Assembly (NCBI GenBank): GCA_037441445.1
Contig: JBBISE010000026.1
Span: forward strand, 1-29,255
Origin: JAAYQU01 sp037441445
GTDB taxonomy: Bacteria > Bacteroidota > Bacteroidia > Bacteroidales > Salinivirgaceae
Direction: 5' to 3'
Length of the DNA: 29,255 nt
The notes below the pieces were generated by a model that saw only the letters and a list, made by a program, of their open reading frames with translations, ran no database searches and was not told where the DNA came from. This document shows positions 1 through 8,009 of this stretch, in pieces; the stretch's first letter is position 1, and every line of letters starts with the position of its first letter. The position numbers and the translations under genes were made by a program.

Positions 1-6
1 TTTAAA

Positions 7-276
7 TCAAAGCAAGATTGTTTTAACCAACAACCTTATGAAACTTGACACGTAGATATAAAAATCTCCTCCGTTGTTGGCATCGGCATCACCATTGATG
101 GTTAAGGTAACTCCGGAATTGACAATTAATGTGGAGTTGTTTCCCATAACTATTGCTGTATAGGTTGCGTTGGATGAGATGGTTACCGTAGCATTATTTC
201 CAACACTCAATGTTTGGCCAATGGAAATGAAACTTGTGGCCAACATGATGATTAATATGGTAATTTTCTTGTTCAT
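7..276 (-). CDS. Short secreted surface-protein-like ORF, probably truncated
   Basis: This 89-codon frame starts at an ATG at 274-276 and has a clear Sec signal peptide (MNKKITILIIMLATSFISIGQ). The mature part is rich in Asn, Thr, Val and Gly in short beta-strand-like units (GNNATVTIS, GNNSTLIVNSGVTLTINGD). That style is common at the N-terminus of large Bacteroidota surface or T9SS-exported proteins. The last dozen residues (SFIRLLVKTILL) lose the pattern before the stop, which suggests that a frameshift or truncation ended a longer gene. Nothing upstream in the window identifies a partner, and the sequence beyond position 1 is not visible. It could instead be a genuine small secreted protein. 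No specific function is assigned. Confidence 0.45.
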   Translation of the reverse strand: MNKKITILIIMLATSFISIGQTLSVGNNATVTISSNATYTAIVMGNNSTLIVNSGVTLTINGDADANNGGDFYIYVSSFIRLLVKTILL

Positions 277-620
277 AAGGGTGTAATTTTACGGTTTCGG
301 GTCACAAGGGACTAAGATATTTTTTCGTGTGTTAAAAATATCAGGTACGCAAGTTATTTGAGTATCTGAGTTGTTCAAAAAGTTAAACGATTAAATACTC
401 CAGATGTTTGTTTCATTGGACATTAGCATTTCCCCCTTTAGCGATCGACTAGTGTATAAAATAATTAATTATCAATATTGTGACTGTTTAATATTCTTAT
501 GGAATGGCAAATGACAACCGTTATCAATTTGACAAAAGTGCATTATTTTGTGACAAACATAAAATTGGCCATCCCTTTTTAGTTTCCTATATTTGCAAAC
601 GTATTGTAAACCATAGCGAC
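277..620. other. Divergent intergenic region
   Basis: This 344-bp AT-rich stretch separates the divergent short surface-protein ORF and the SUI1-like gene. The only signal I can support is the plus-strand promoter at 565-595. An in-frame ATG at 504 would add 39 residues to the SUI1-like protein, but it lies upstream of that promoter and the added residues are not family-like. I see no RNA gene or convincing hairpin here. Confidence 0.5.
565..595 (+). promoter_or_regulatory. Bacteroidota-type promoter for the SUI1-like gene
   Basis: A TTG at 565-567 is followed after 20 nt by TATATTTG at 588-595, an exact match to the Bacteroidota -7 consensus TAnnTTTG with normal spacing. Transcription would start near 600-603, giving a leader of about 20 nt before the ATG at 621. 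This favours 621 over the upstream ATG at 504 as the translation start. Confidence 0.65.
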
Positions 621-974
621 ATGTTAGCAGAAGACTGGAAAGATAAATTAGGCCATATGGTCTATTCAACAAACCCTGAGTTTAAAATGCCCAACCCCGA
701 TGAAGAATCCGTGCAGGAAACCTTACCATCGCGACAGCAGGATTTGCGCGTATCGCTCGATAAAAAACAACGTGGCGGGAAAAAAGTGACGTTGGTTACA
801 GGGTTTATTGGCTCGAAAGAGGATTTGGAGTCACTTGGAAAAATGCTGAAATCGAAGTGCGGAGTGGGGGGAACAGCCAAAGATGGGGAAATTGTTATTC
901 AGGGCGATTTCGTTGAAAAAGTTATTACATTGCTGATTTCCAACGGTTATAGGGCTAAGCGCAAGGGAGGGTGA
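621..974 (+). CDS. SUI1/eIF1-like translation initiation factor (YciH family)
   Basis: This 117-residue protein has a SUI1/eIF1 fold in its C-terminal two thirds. The family signature is visible as a basic patch (KKQRGGKKVTLVTGF), then CGVGGTAKDGEIVIQGD and a C-terminal LISNGYRAKRKGG. Archaeal and eukaryotic relatives help select start codons in the small ribosomal subunit; the bacterial YciH group is thought to act in translation fidelity or stress, with the exact role less certain. The N-terminal 45 residues are hydrophilic linker. I chose the ATG at 621 because a consensus promoter sits at 565-595 and the longer frame from 504 adds a non-conserved Cys/His-rich stretch. The gene looks monocistronic, followed by a heptamer repeat. 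Confidence 0.85.
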   Translation: MLAEDWKDKLGHMVYSTNPEFKMPNPDEESVQETLPSRQQDLRVSLDKKQRGGKKVTLVTGFIGSKEDLESLGKMLKSKCGVGGTAKDGEIVIQGDFVEKVITLLISNGYRAKRKGG

Positions 975-981
975 TTTGTTC

Positions 982-1016
982 TAAGTAGTAAGTAGTAAGT
1001 AGTAAGTAGTAAGTAA
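982..1016. repeat. Heptanucleotide tandem repeat (TAAGTAG)n
   Basis: Four perfect copies of TAAGTAG run from 982 to 1009, followed by a degenerate fifth (TAAGTAA). The array sits between the SUI1-like stop (974) and the asparaginase ATG (1047). The unit places stop codons in several frames, so it is non-coding. It resembles the short tandem heptamers scattered in intergenic regions of some bacterial genomes; its function is unknown. Confidence 0.85.
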
Positions 1017-1046
1017 GTGAATAGTAACCATTAAATCTAACTTACC

Positions 1047-2087
1047 ATGCAAAAAATTAGACCATATTTATACATTCTTTTGTTGTTTTTGATTCCGGCC
1101 TTGTTTATTCCTTTACTGAAAAAAACAAATTCGGAACATGCAGCAAAGCTGAGCAAGACTGTTCAGGAGCCAAAAACGGAAAAAGCAGTTGAAATACAAC
1201 CTTCTATGGTTATTCATGGCGGAGCTGGAAATTCTGCGCCTGATTCTTTGCCCGATTCCTTGCAAGTTGCTTATAAAAGTGCACTTTTTGAGGCGCTGGA
1301 ATATGGCAAAACCTTGCTATTAAAAGGCGATTCAGCTCATCATGTGGTCATGTCTGTTATTGTGTTGCTGGAAAACAACCCACTTTTCAATGCCGGAAAA
1401 GGGGCTGTTCTGACGAACAAGGGCGTAGCATCACTTGATGCTTCTATCATGACAGGTTGGGACAATAATGCAGGTGCAGTTGCTGGGGTTGAACAGGTTA
1501 AGAATCCAATTTTGGCTGCTTATAAAGTTTTGTTGAAATCACCACATGTCATGCTTGCTGGTAAGGGAGCCGACGAGTTTGCAAAGCAACAGGGCCTGGA
1601 AATGGTGCAAAACACCTATTTTATTACTCAGAAATCGAAGCTGCGCCTGAAACAGGCACTCGAAAATGATAAGTCAGGAACAGTTGGTTGCGTTGTACGC
1701 GATAAATATGGAAATTTGGCCGCCGGAACCAGTACCGGTGGAATGAACAATAAAAAATTCGGTAGGGTTGGCGATTCTCCTGTCATTGGCGCAGGAACCT
1801 GGGCTGATAATGATGTCTGCGCCGTTTCCTGTACAGGTTGGGGCGAATATTTCATAAGAACGGTGGCTGCTCACGAAGTTTCCAGTATCATGAAATACCA
1901 AAAATTGTCTTTGCGAAAAGCCGCTCATGAAGTAATCTACAACCAAATTGAGCCTATGGGGGGCCACGGTGCACTCATAGCTATTGACAATGAGGGTAAT
2001 ATTGTTGTAGAAGGAAATACTGCGACTGTTTTTAACGCCTGGTTCAATAAAAACGGCGAGCAAAAAGTGGCTTTATCAAAAAAATAG
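1047..2087 (+). CDS. Isoaspartyl peptidase / type III L-asparaginase (Ntn-hydrolase)
   Basis: This 346-residue N-terminal-nucleophile hydrolase of the plant-type asparaginase family hydrolyses isoaspartyl dipeptides and, usually, L-asparagine. The precursor cleaves itself before the catalytic Thr, here Thr212 in the motif DKSGTVGCVV, to give alpha and beta chains. Other family signatures are MVIHGGAGN near residue 54, NAGKGAVLTNKGVASLDAS near 115-133, AAGTSTGGM near 226-233 and RVGDSPVIGAG near 240-250 (substrate-binding Arg240/Asp243). The N-terminus has a hydrophobic segment (residues 7-24) followed by a Lys-rich linker, so the enzyme is exported or anchored facing the periplasm. No lipobox is seen. 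It is separated from the next gene by 141 bp and probably transcribed alone. Confidence 0.93.
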   Translation: MQKIRPYLYILLLFLIPALFIPLLKKTNSEHAAKLSKTVQEPKTEKAVEIQPSMVIHGGAGNSAPDSLPDSLQVAYKSALFEALEYGKTLLLKGDSAHHVVMSVIVLLENNPLFNAGKGAVLTNKGVASLDASIMTGWDNNAGAVAGVEQVKNPILAAYKVLLKSPHVMLAGKGADEFAKQQGLEMVQNTYFITQKSKLRLKQALENDKSGTVGCVVRDKYGNLAAGTSTGGMNNKKFGRVGDSPVIGAGTWADNDVCAVSCTGWGEYFIRTVAAHEVSSIMKYQKLSLRKAAHEVIYNQIEPMGGHGALIAIDNEGNIVVEGNTATVFNAWFNKNGEQKVALSKK

Positions 2088-2228
2088 TTGTAAATTGAAG
2101 GCCGGAATGTGTAATTCCCTATTTTCAGGTCAATTAACGAAGTTCGGAAAACGGTATGGTGCACGATGTTCGTTCGTCAATGATTTTTCCTGATAGATTG
2201 TTGAGAATGAGGTAAATAATTATTGCAG

Positions 2229-4904
2229 ATGAGAATTTTCAAAAAAACAGAAGATATTCTTGACAAGATAAGTCACCCGGTTCTTATCATAACCTCGGAC
2301 AGGAACCCGCAAAAACCGTTGTACTATATTGAAAAGGCAAACAGTTCGGCATGTTCTTATCTTGGCATCGAAATAAATAAGAACCAGATTTTAAACAATA
2401 TTATTTCCGACAAATGTATCGAGGCTTTTTCGAAAATGGTGCAGAATCCGGCAGAAATAAGCGAGACAGAGATCCAGTTTTGCAATTTCAGCAACCAAAC
2501 AGTGTCGGAAGCATTTGTTAGTATAGAAAATTTCGATTCACCTGATAGGTATGTATTGTCGTTGACCCCGGTGCGTAATTCGAATAACAATATTGAATTT
2601 GCACTCTCTTTACCTGAAATTATTGAAACTTTCCCCGTTGGGATAAGCGTTTATGAAAAGCAGGAACTCAGATACATTAATAAAGCAATGGAAAGGTTTA
2701 CCGGCTTTCCGCTTGACGAACTGATTTCCAATAAAACACCGGCTTTTTATACTTGTCCTGACAATAGGAAAATGGTTGAATTGATTTATGAACAACTGTA
2801 TTCGCAGATCGAACCAATTGAATACTGGATAATTACAAAGGAAGGAAAGCGGCGGTATTTTCAAAATAGTTTCCATCGGTTGACAACCAATAAAGATGTG
2901 TTTTTTGTGGTAACTCTCGACATCACCATTCGCAAGAACACCATCACCGATTTGGAAAAACGCACCACCGAATTTAAAACGTTGGCCGATAACAGTCCTG
3001 AATTTATTATGCGGTTCAACAGGGAATTTTTATGTACTTATTCCAACCCAGCAGTTGAGCCAATTACGGGCTTTTCACCAGTCGAGCTACAGGGGAAAAG
3101 CATTCAATCGCTTGGGTTTGACGATTACACCATTACCCTTCTGCGTAAATCGTTCATTGAGTGTTTCTCGGAACGCAAAAAAAGAAATCTGGAATATTCC
3201 TACGAATCGCCCAAGGGACTTCGCACGATAGAAACGATTATGGTCCCCGAAATTTCGCAGGATTCAAACACTGTGCAATCGGTACTGACTATAAGCCGCG
3301 ATGTTACGGCTCAAAAACGCATGATTGACCAAATTGCCGAACGCGAAAAACATTACCGTCTTTTAGCCAACAACTCAACCGATATTATCTGGACAATGAA
3401 CCTGAAAAGGGAGATAACGTATGTAAGCCCAGCAATTGAGCGGGTTCTGGGTTATACACCTGAAGAGTTTACCACTTCTCTATTTGAATCATCGTTTACA
3501 AAAGAAACCTTCGAATCATTACAAATAGTAGTAAATGAGATAATTAAGCATATCAAGTTAGGCGAATTCGAGAAAATCCGTAAAGATTACCGGTTGGAAG
3601 TACAACAATACCACAAAAACAGGTCGCTTCGGTATATAGAAATAAACCTCAATGCCCGCACCGACGAGTATGGCAAATATGTTGGCATTATTGGTGTCTC
3701 CCGCGATGTAAGTTCAAGAAAAGCCGCCGAGCTTGAACTTATAGCCACCCGGGAAAAGGCATTGGAAGCCGACAGACTTAAAACGGCTTTTTTGGCAAAC
3801 ATGAGCCACGAAATCAGAACACCAATGAACGGTATTATTGGTTTTGTTGATTTACTTGCCGAGGAAGGTCTTGAACCTGAACAACGAACGGAGTATTTGG
3901 AACTTATCAACGCAAATACAAACCAGCTTTTAAAATTAATTGACGATATCATTGACATTTCGAGAATTGAGGCCGGACAGCTGACCATTAAAAACCATAA
4001 AGTTAACATAATACAACTCTTAAACGATGTAGTAAAAACCCACCGTGAGAAATTACGGCATAGCAGCAAAGAGAATCTCGAAATTAAGTTGAATACTGAG
4101 CATCCCGAATTAATCATGGATGTTGATCCTATCCGGCTAACCCAAATTGTATCAAACCTGGTTGGCAACAGTGTTAAATTTACCGAAAAAGGTTCAATTA
4201 CTGTCAGCTATACAAAAAAAAGCAATTCGGAAATTCAATTCTGTGTATCTGACACCGGCATTGGACTTACACAGGAAAAAATAGATTATATTTTTGACCG
4301 TTTCCGTCAGGCCGATGAACAGGATTCCCGGAAATACGGTGGCGCAGGGTTGGGGCTTTCCATAGCCAAAAACCTTGTTGAATTAATGAATGGGAAAATC
4401 TGGGCCGAGTCAAATGAAAATAAAGGAGCCTCGTTCTTTTTCACACTTCCCCATGAATGGGAATTGGTGGTTGAAGATGTCAATGTACTGACAAAGGTGC
4501 CCGAACCCAAACCTGAAGTAATCATTAAAAACATAATGGTTGTCGAGGATGAAGAAATGAACTTCATGCTTATCAGGGAAACGCTGAAAGACGAGCCATA
4601 CCGATTGTTTTGGGCACACGATGGCACCGAGGCGTTGGAAATAATCAAAGAAGAACTGATTGATTTGATTCTTATGGACATAAGACTGCCAAAAATGAAT
4701 GGTTATGAAACCACCAAGCAAATTAAGTCAGTTTTTGCCCACATCCCCATTATTGCACAAACGGCCTACTCCAATTACAATGACGTTGTTACGGCTCTTG
4801 AATCGGGGTGTGACGATTTTATTGCCAAACCTATTAAACCTAAAAAGCTGAAGTCGCTCATTGAAAAATATCTGAGTGGCGAGGATGAAAATAACGAAGA
4901 ATAA
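2229..4904 (+). CDS. PAS-rich hybrid sensor histidine kinase with receiver domain
   Basis: This is a soluble hybrid kinase of about 891 residues with no transmembrane segment. In order it has a weak PAS-like region (1-115), three clearer PAS domains (about 125-235, 250-365, 375-500), a HisKA dimerisation domain with phospho-accepting His527 in FLANMSHEIRTPMNGIIGF, a HATPase domain (about 630-740; N box LVGNSVKFTEKG, G boxes SDTGIGL and GGAGLGLSIAKNLVE), and a C-terminal receiver domain (about 768-885) with phospho-accepting Asp817 in LILMDIRLP. No DNA-binding output domain is present, so phosphate is probably passed to a separate partner. The start is set at the ATG at 2229; a TTG two codons earlier is possible but less likely. 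Its stop lies 11 bp before the nitroreductase ATG, so the two are probably cotranscribed. The ligand is unknown. Confidence 0.92.
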   Translation: MRIFKKTEDILDKISHPVLIITSDRNPQKPLYYIEKANSSACSYLGIEINKNQILNNIISDKCIEAFSKMVQNPAEISETEIQFCNFSNQTVSEAFVSIENFDSPDRYVLSLTPVRNSNNNIEFALSLPEIIETFPVGISVYEKQELRYINKAMERFTGFPLDELISNKTPAFYTCPDNRKMVELIYEQLYSQIEPIEYWIITKEGKRRYFQNSFHRLTTNKDVFFVVTLDITIRKNTITDLEKRTTEFKTLADNSPEFIMRFNREFLCTYSNPAVEPITGFSPVELQGKSIQSLGFDDYTITLLRKSFIECFSERKKRNLEYSYESPKGLRTIETIMVPEISQDSNTVQSVLTISRDVTAQKRMIDQIAEREKHYRLLANNSTDIIWTMNLKREITYVSPAIERVLGYTPEEFTTSLFESSFTKETFESLQIVVNEIIKHIKLGEFEKIRKDYRLEVQQYHKNRSLRYIEINLNARTDEYGKYVGIIGVSRDVSSRKAAELELIATREKALEADRLKTAFLANMSHEIRTPMNGIIGFVDLLAEEGLEPEQRTEYLELINANTNQLLKLIDDIIDISRIEAGQLTIKNHKVNIIQLLNDVVKTHREKLRHSSKENLEIKLNTEHPELIMDVDPIRLTQIVSNLVGNSVKFTEKGSITVSYTKKSNSEIQFCVSDTGIGLTQEKIDYIFDRFRQADEQDSRKYGGAGLGLSIAKNLVELMNGKIWAESNENKGASFFFTLPHEWELVVEDVNVLTKVPEPKPEVIIKNIMVVEDEEMNFMLIRETLKDEPYRLFWAHDGTEALEIIKEELIDLILMDIRLPKMNGYETTKQIKSVFAHIPIIAQTAYSNYNDVVTALESGCDDFIAKPIKPKKLKSLIEKYLSGEDENNEE

Positions 4905-4915
4905 AAACACATAAT

Positions 4916-5440
4916 ATGGACTTTGAGCACATTGTAAACAACCGACGAAGCGTGCGAACGTTCGCAGACATCAAGTTGACTGACGAACAAATAACAGCCC
5001 TTAAGGAAGCCCTATTGCGGGTTCCATCGGCTAAAGCTATCTTCCCCTGGCGGTTTTATTTTATTACCAACGACGAAAAAATTGAAACACTCTCGCAGTT
5101 AAAGCCCCACGGTGCCGCATTTATACAAAAAGCCCCTTTGATTGTGGTTGTTACTGCCGATACCAGTCTTTCAGATATGTGGATTGAAGATTGCTCCATT
5201 GCTGCAACCTATCTTTTACTGAAAGCCGTCGATTTGGGTCTGGGCGCTTGTTGGGTGCAGGTTCGCAACCGTCAGCATAACGATAAAATGAGTGCCCGAA
5301 GGTTTATAATGCAACATCTTGACATTCCCGAATCTTACGCCATTGCATGCGTAGTTGCCATTGGACATCCCAAGAAAGAGGCGGAACCACATGACCAAAG
5401 CCGACATAAGTTTCATTACAAGATAGTTGATATACAGTAA
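4916..5440 (+). CDS. Nitroreductase-family FMN-dependent oxidoreductase
   Basis: This compact 174-residue protein belongs to the nitroreductase/FMN oxidoreductase family. The FMN-phosphate-binding N-terminal motif NNRRSVRTF (residues 8-16) is present, followed by PSAKAIFPWRFYFI (family PSaxn.qpw block) and the later block AVDLGLGACWVQVRNRQ. The short length fits the minimal single-domain subgroup often found in anaerobes and Bacteroidota, which reduce nitro compounds or quinones with NAD(P)H. The physiological substrate cannot be read from sequence. It lies 11 bp after the sensor kinase and 9 bp before the HIT gene, which indicates an operon. No signal peptide; cytoplasmic. Confidence 0.9.
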   Translation: MDFEHIVNNRRSVRTFADIKLTDEQITALKEALLRVPSAKAIFPWRFYFITNDEKIETLSQLKPHGAAFIQKAPLIVVVTADTSLSDMWIEDCSIAATYLLLKAVDLGLGACWVQVRNRQHNDKMSARRFIMQHLDIPESYAIACVVAIGHPKKEAEPHDQSRHKFHYKIVDIQ

Positions 5441-5449
5441 AATAGAAAA

Positions 5450-5917
5450 ATGTCTTGCTGTCCTTTCTGTCTCGACGCTGCTCGTTCCTTGTGCTTTTTC
5501 GAAACCAACCTGTTTTTTGCTATCTACAACCAGTCGCCCATTTTACCAGGTCATTCGCTGATTGTATCAAAGCGTCATTTACAAAGTGCTGTCGAATTGA
5601 CCCAAGAAGAATCGCAAGCCCTGTTTCCCTTTATCCAAAAGGTAATGCTTATTTTGGCTAAGGCCTTTAAAACGGAAAGTTTCGACATTAGCCTCCAGGA
5701 TGGGCTCCCGGCCGGACAAACCGTCATGCATTTGCATGTTCATGTAATTCCAAGGGTTGTTGGCGATCTTGCCAATCCCGGTGATTGGTATTACGAATTG
5801 GAAAAAGCTGACAATGCAATGATTGACAGTTTTACCAGACCAAAACTGGAGCATTGGCAATTGATTGAAATTACAAATCGGTTGCGAATTGTCTCCAATG
5901 AAATCCAGAAATTATAA
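5450..5917 (+). CDS. HIT-family nucleotide hydrolase/transferase
   Basis: This 155-residue protein has the histidine-triad motif MHLHVHVIPR with His94, His96 and His98. Family members hydrolyse or transfer nucleotides from dinucleoside polyphosphates or adenylated substrates, with the middle His as the nucleophile. The upstream block LFFAIYNQSPILPGHSLIVSKRH and the LQDGLPAGQTV block before the triad match the Fhit/Ap4A-hydrolase branch. The N-terminus MSCCPFC has a Cys-x-x-Cys pair as in zinc-binding HINT-like members, though the second half of a zinc site is not obvious. It is packed between the nitroreductase (9 bp) and the binding lipoprotein (12 bp), with an A-rich region before the ATG instead of a Shine-Dalgarno sequence. 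Cytoplasmic. Confidence 0.92.
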   Translation: MSCCPFCLDAARSLCFFETNLFFAIYNQSPILPGHSLIVSKRHLQSAVELTQEESQALFPFIQKVMLILAKAFKTESFDISLQDGLPAGQTVMHLHVHVIPRVVGDLANPGDWYYELEKADNAMIDSFTRPKLEHWQLIEITNRLRIVSNEIQKL

Positions 5918-5929
5918 AACATATTACCA

Positions 5930-7072
5930 ATGAAATATTTACTTTATTTTCAAACTTTTTTTCTTTGTACCACCATTCTTTTCAATTCCTGTCAGCATGA
6001 AAGCACTTTGCGTGACACCCAACCTGCCAGGGGGAACCGATTTGCTGAGGGTTTTGAGATTGAGAAAAATACTGCTGGTTATAAAATCAAGTTGTTGTCT
6101 CCGTGGATGGACAATTTTTCGACTACCTACGAATACAATCTGGTTTTGCACGATAGTGTAAAAAACGTTGGCAAAGTGAACCAACAAACGCTGAAAATCC
6201 CCCTCAAACGGGTTGCCATAATGTCAACGACACACTTATCTATGATTGAAGCTTTGGGCGAGTTGGGTTCCGTCGCGGGGATTTCAGAGCGACAATATGT
6301 GAACAGTCCTGGTTTTTGGAGTCATCATGCGAATGCAAACGTAATTGAAATTGGTTACGAAAATTCTTTAGACGTAGAAAATGTCCTGAAACTTGCACCC
6401 GATGCCGTTTTTGTTTACGGCCTGTCAGCGGGTGTGTCACAGGTGTCCCAACGACTTGTAAAATATGGCATTCCAGTTGTTTTTGTGTCAGAATTTAATG
6501 AATCCAATCCGTTAGCAAAACTGGAATGGCTGCGTTTTATGAGTTGCTTTTTTAATAAACTTGAAATGGCCGATAGCATTGTAAATCAGAAATATAATGC
6601 CTATTTGCAATACAAGAAATTGGCGAATGGAGTATCGAGTCGTCCAACGGTACTTGTAGGGTTACCATGGAAAGATATGTGGAATGTCCCTGGAGGTAAG
6701 ACAGTTACAGCCACTTTTATTCACGATGCCGGCGCAGAATACTTGTTTTCGGACCTCGACCAGAAAGTAAATTATCAGTTGGGAATTGAAGAAGTTTTTG
6801 TAAAGGCAGGACAGGCTCAATATTGGCTAAACGTAGGATTTGCTAACACATTAGAAGAGATTCTGGCCACCGATAAGCGGTTTGTCAATTTTAAAGCATA
6901 TTATGATGGTAATGTTTTTAACAACAACAATATACAGAATTCAGCCGGAGGAAACGATTATCTTGAGTCTGGCATTATGAACCCCGAAGTTATTCTTAAG
7001 GATTTAATCTCGATTTTTCATCCCGAAATTTTCCCCCAACATGTCAAGGTTTATTACAAAAAAATGTATTAA
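5930..7072 (+). CDS. FecB/BtuF-like ABC-transporter substrate-binding lipoprotein
   Basis: This 380-residue protein has an SPII signal and lipobox (LFNSC, lipidated Cys21). From about residue 85 it has the periplasmic binding protein fold of the FecB/BtuF/FhuD group: KIPLKRVAIMSTTHLSMIEALGELGSV, then the clamp region with DVENVLKLAPDAVFVYG, a helical backbone, and a C-terminal lobe with WNVPGGKTVTATFIHDAGAEYLF. Such proteins deliver ferric siderophores, haem, cobalamin or related cofactors to an inner-membrane FecCD-type permease. No permease or ATPase gene is visible nearby, so either it uses a distant transporter or serves another binding role. It follows the HIT gene by 12 bp and precedes a predicted outer-membrane protein by 33 bp. 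The ligand cannot be predicted. Confidence 0.88.
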   Translation: MKYLLYFQTFFLCTTILFNSCQHESTLRDTQPARGNRFAEGFEIEKNTAGYKIKLLSPWMDNFSTTYEYNLVLHDSVKNVGKVNQQTLKIPLKRVAIMSTTHLSMIEALGELGSVAGISERQYVNSPGFWSHHANANVIEIGYENSLDVENVLKLAPDAVFVYGLSAGVSQVSQRLVKYGIPVVFVSEFNESNPLAKLEWLRFMSCFFNKLEMADSIVNQKYNAYLQYKKLANGVSSRPTVLVGLPWKDMWNVPGGKTVTATFIHDAGAEYLFSDLDQKVNYQLGIEEVFVKAGQAQYWLNVGFANTLEEILATDKRFVNFKAYYDGNVFNNNNIQNSAGGNDYLESGIMNPEVILKDLISIFHPEIFPQHVKVYYKKMY

Positions 7073-7105
7073 CTTGCACGCCTTTTCGAGGGAAATACAG
7101 GGATA

Positions 7106-8002
7106 ATGAAAATAGTTGTAAACAAAGGATTTTGCATGTTGTCTGTACTTTTACTGGCAACATATCCGGTTGTGGGGCAGGAGCGGGGGGTGCTACAGAA
7201 TGACAGCCTTCATAAATCGTGGTATATTGTCTCTTCCAGTGCGCTTGGGACAGTTCTGTACAGGGATTTTGCCACATCACCGCTTTTTTATTGGGGACCT
7301 TCAATCCGACTATCTCCGGGTGGGTTAATGCAAAGTCAAAAGGTTGATATGCAGTGGAATATTGATATAGCTGCTGCCGTTGTACTTGCCAGAGCTCCAA
7401 AAAGTACTTTTTCGAAAACCTTAACCGGTGCCCTTGCGCTTAGCGGAGAACTCTATTTTCATTACCTGCGGCACATTACTATTCAGGTTAATAACCGATT
7501 CAAAGCAAAAATAGGCGGGGCAACTATGGTTACCTCAAATGTACGTTACAATTCAAGCCTTGGAAACAATGGCATTGGTGTCGATAACATGGTTAACCTG
7601 ATGTTTGCCGCCAAGTTCACCAAAGATATTTCAAGATTGCAAGAGCGTGTCCTGAATTTGTATATTTTTAAGCCAACACTTAAGCCGGTAAAACGCGAAT
7701 TGTCCCTGCAAATAAATACAGGAATCCTGAATTTCAATCATCGACCGGGTTATGCCTACACCTACGAAGCCGAGATAAACGGAACCGAAACTACACCCGT
7801 TAATTGGCTTTTTGACAACTACTATTGGTCAATGAATGGTTGGCGGTTGCACACGCGCATAAATTTCACACGTTATCATTCAAACGGGAATGCCCGTCAA
7901 TGGTCGTATGTGTGGGATGCCGTTCACGCACCAGGAAAGCATGAAGCATTCCAAATGGCAACCCATCGGATACAATATTCACTGCTGTTTAATTTCAAAT
8001 AA
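7106..8002 (+). CDS. Predicted outer-membrane or periplasmic protein, unknown function
   Basis: I do not recognise this 298-residue protein. It starts with a signal peptide (hydrophobic core CMLSVLLLATYPVVGQ) and the mature chain alternates hydrophobic, aromatic and polar residues in many short segments (LSGELYFHYLRHITIQVNNRF, WRLHTRINFTRYH, HRIQYSLLFNF). The pattern and near-terminal Phe suggest an outer-membrane beta-barrel, but no family motif confirms it. It sits 33 bp after the binding lipoprotein and 7 bp before the S41 peptidase gene, so all three are probably cotranscribed. A role together with the binding protein is an inference from context only. Confidence 0.7.
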   Translation: MKIVVNKGFCMLSVLLLATYPVVGQERGVLQNDSLHKSWYIVSSSALGTVLYRDFATSPLFYWGPSIRLSPGGLMQSQKVDMQWNIDIAAAVVLARAPKSTFSKTLTGALALSGELYFHYLRHITIQVNNRFKAKIGGATMVTSNVRYNSSLGNNGIGVDNMVNLMFAAKFTKDISRLQERVLNLYIFKPTLKPVKRELSLQINTGILNFNHRPGYAYTYEAEINGTETTPVNWLFDNYYWSMNGWRLHTRINFTRYHSNGNARQWSYVWDAVHAPGKHEAFQMATHRIQYSLLFNFK

Positions 8003-8009
8003 GTCAATT

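Noticed and set aside
504..620. Longer N-terminus for the SUI1-like protein
   Set aside because: A consensus promoter lies inside this stretch and the residues are not family-like.
982..1016. CRISPR-like array
   Set aside because: The units are 7 bp, contiguous and without spacers, so this is a simple tandem repeat.
2105..2119. Small hairpin between the asparaginase and kinase genes
   Set aside because: The stem is only 5 bp with no T-run, too weak to call a terminator.
3587..4168. Minus-strand open frame of 193 codons inside the sensor kinase gene
   Set aside because: It overlaps conserved kinase domains, has a Ser-rich composition typical of an antisense shadow, and no recognisable domain.
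7890..8009. Upstream ATG for the S41 peptidase
   Set aside because: It overlaps the previous gene by over 110 bp and moves the lipoprotein signal away from the N-terminus; the ATG at 8010 gives a standard lipobox.
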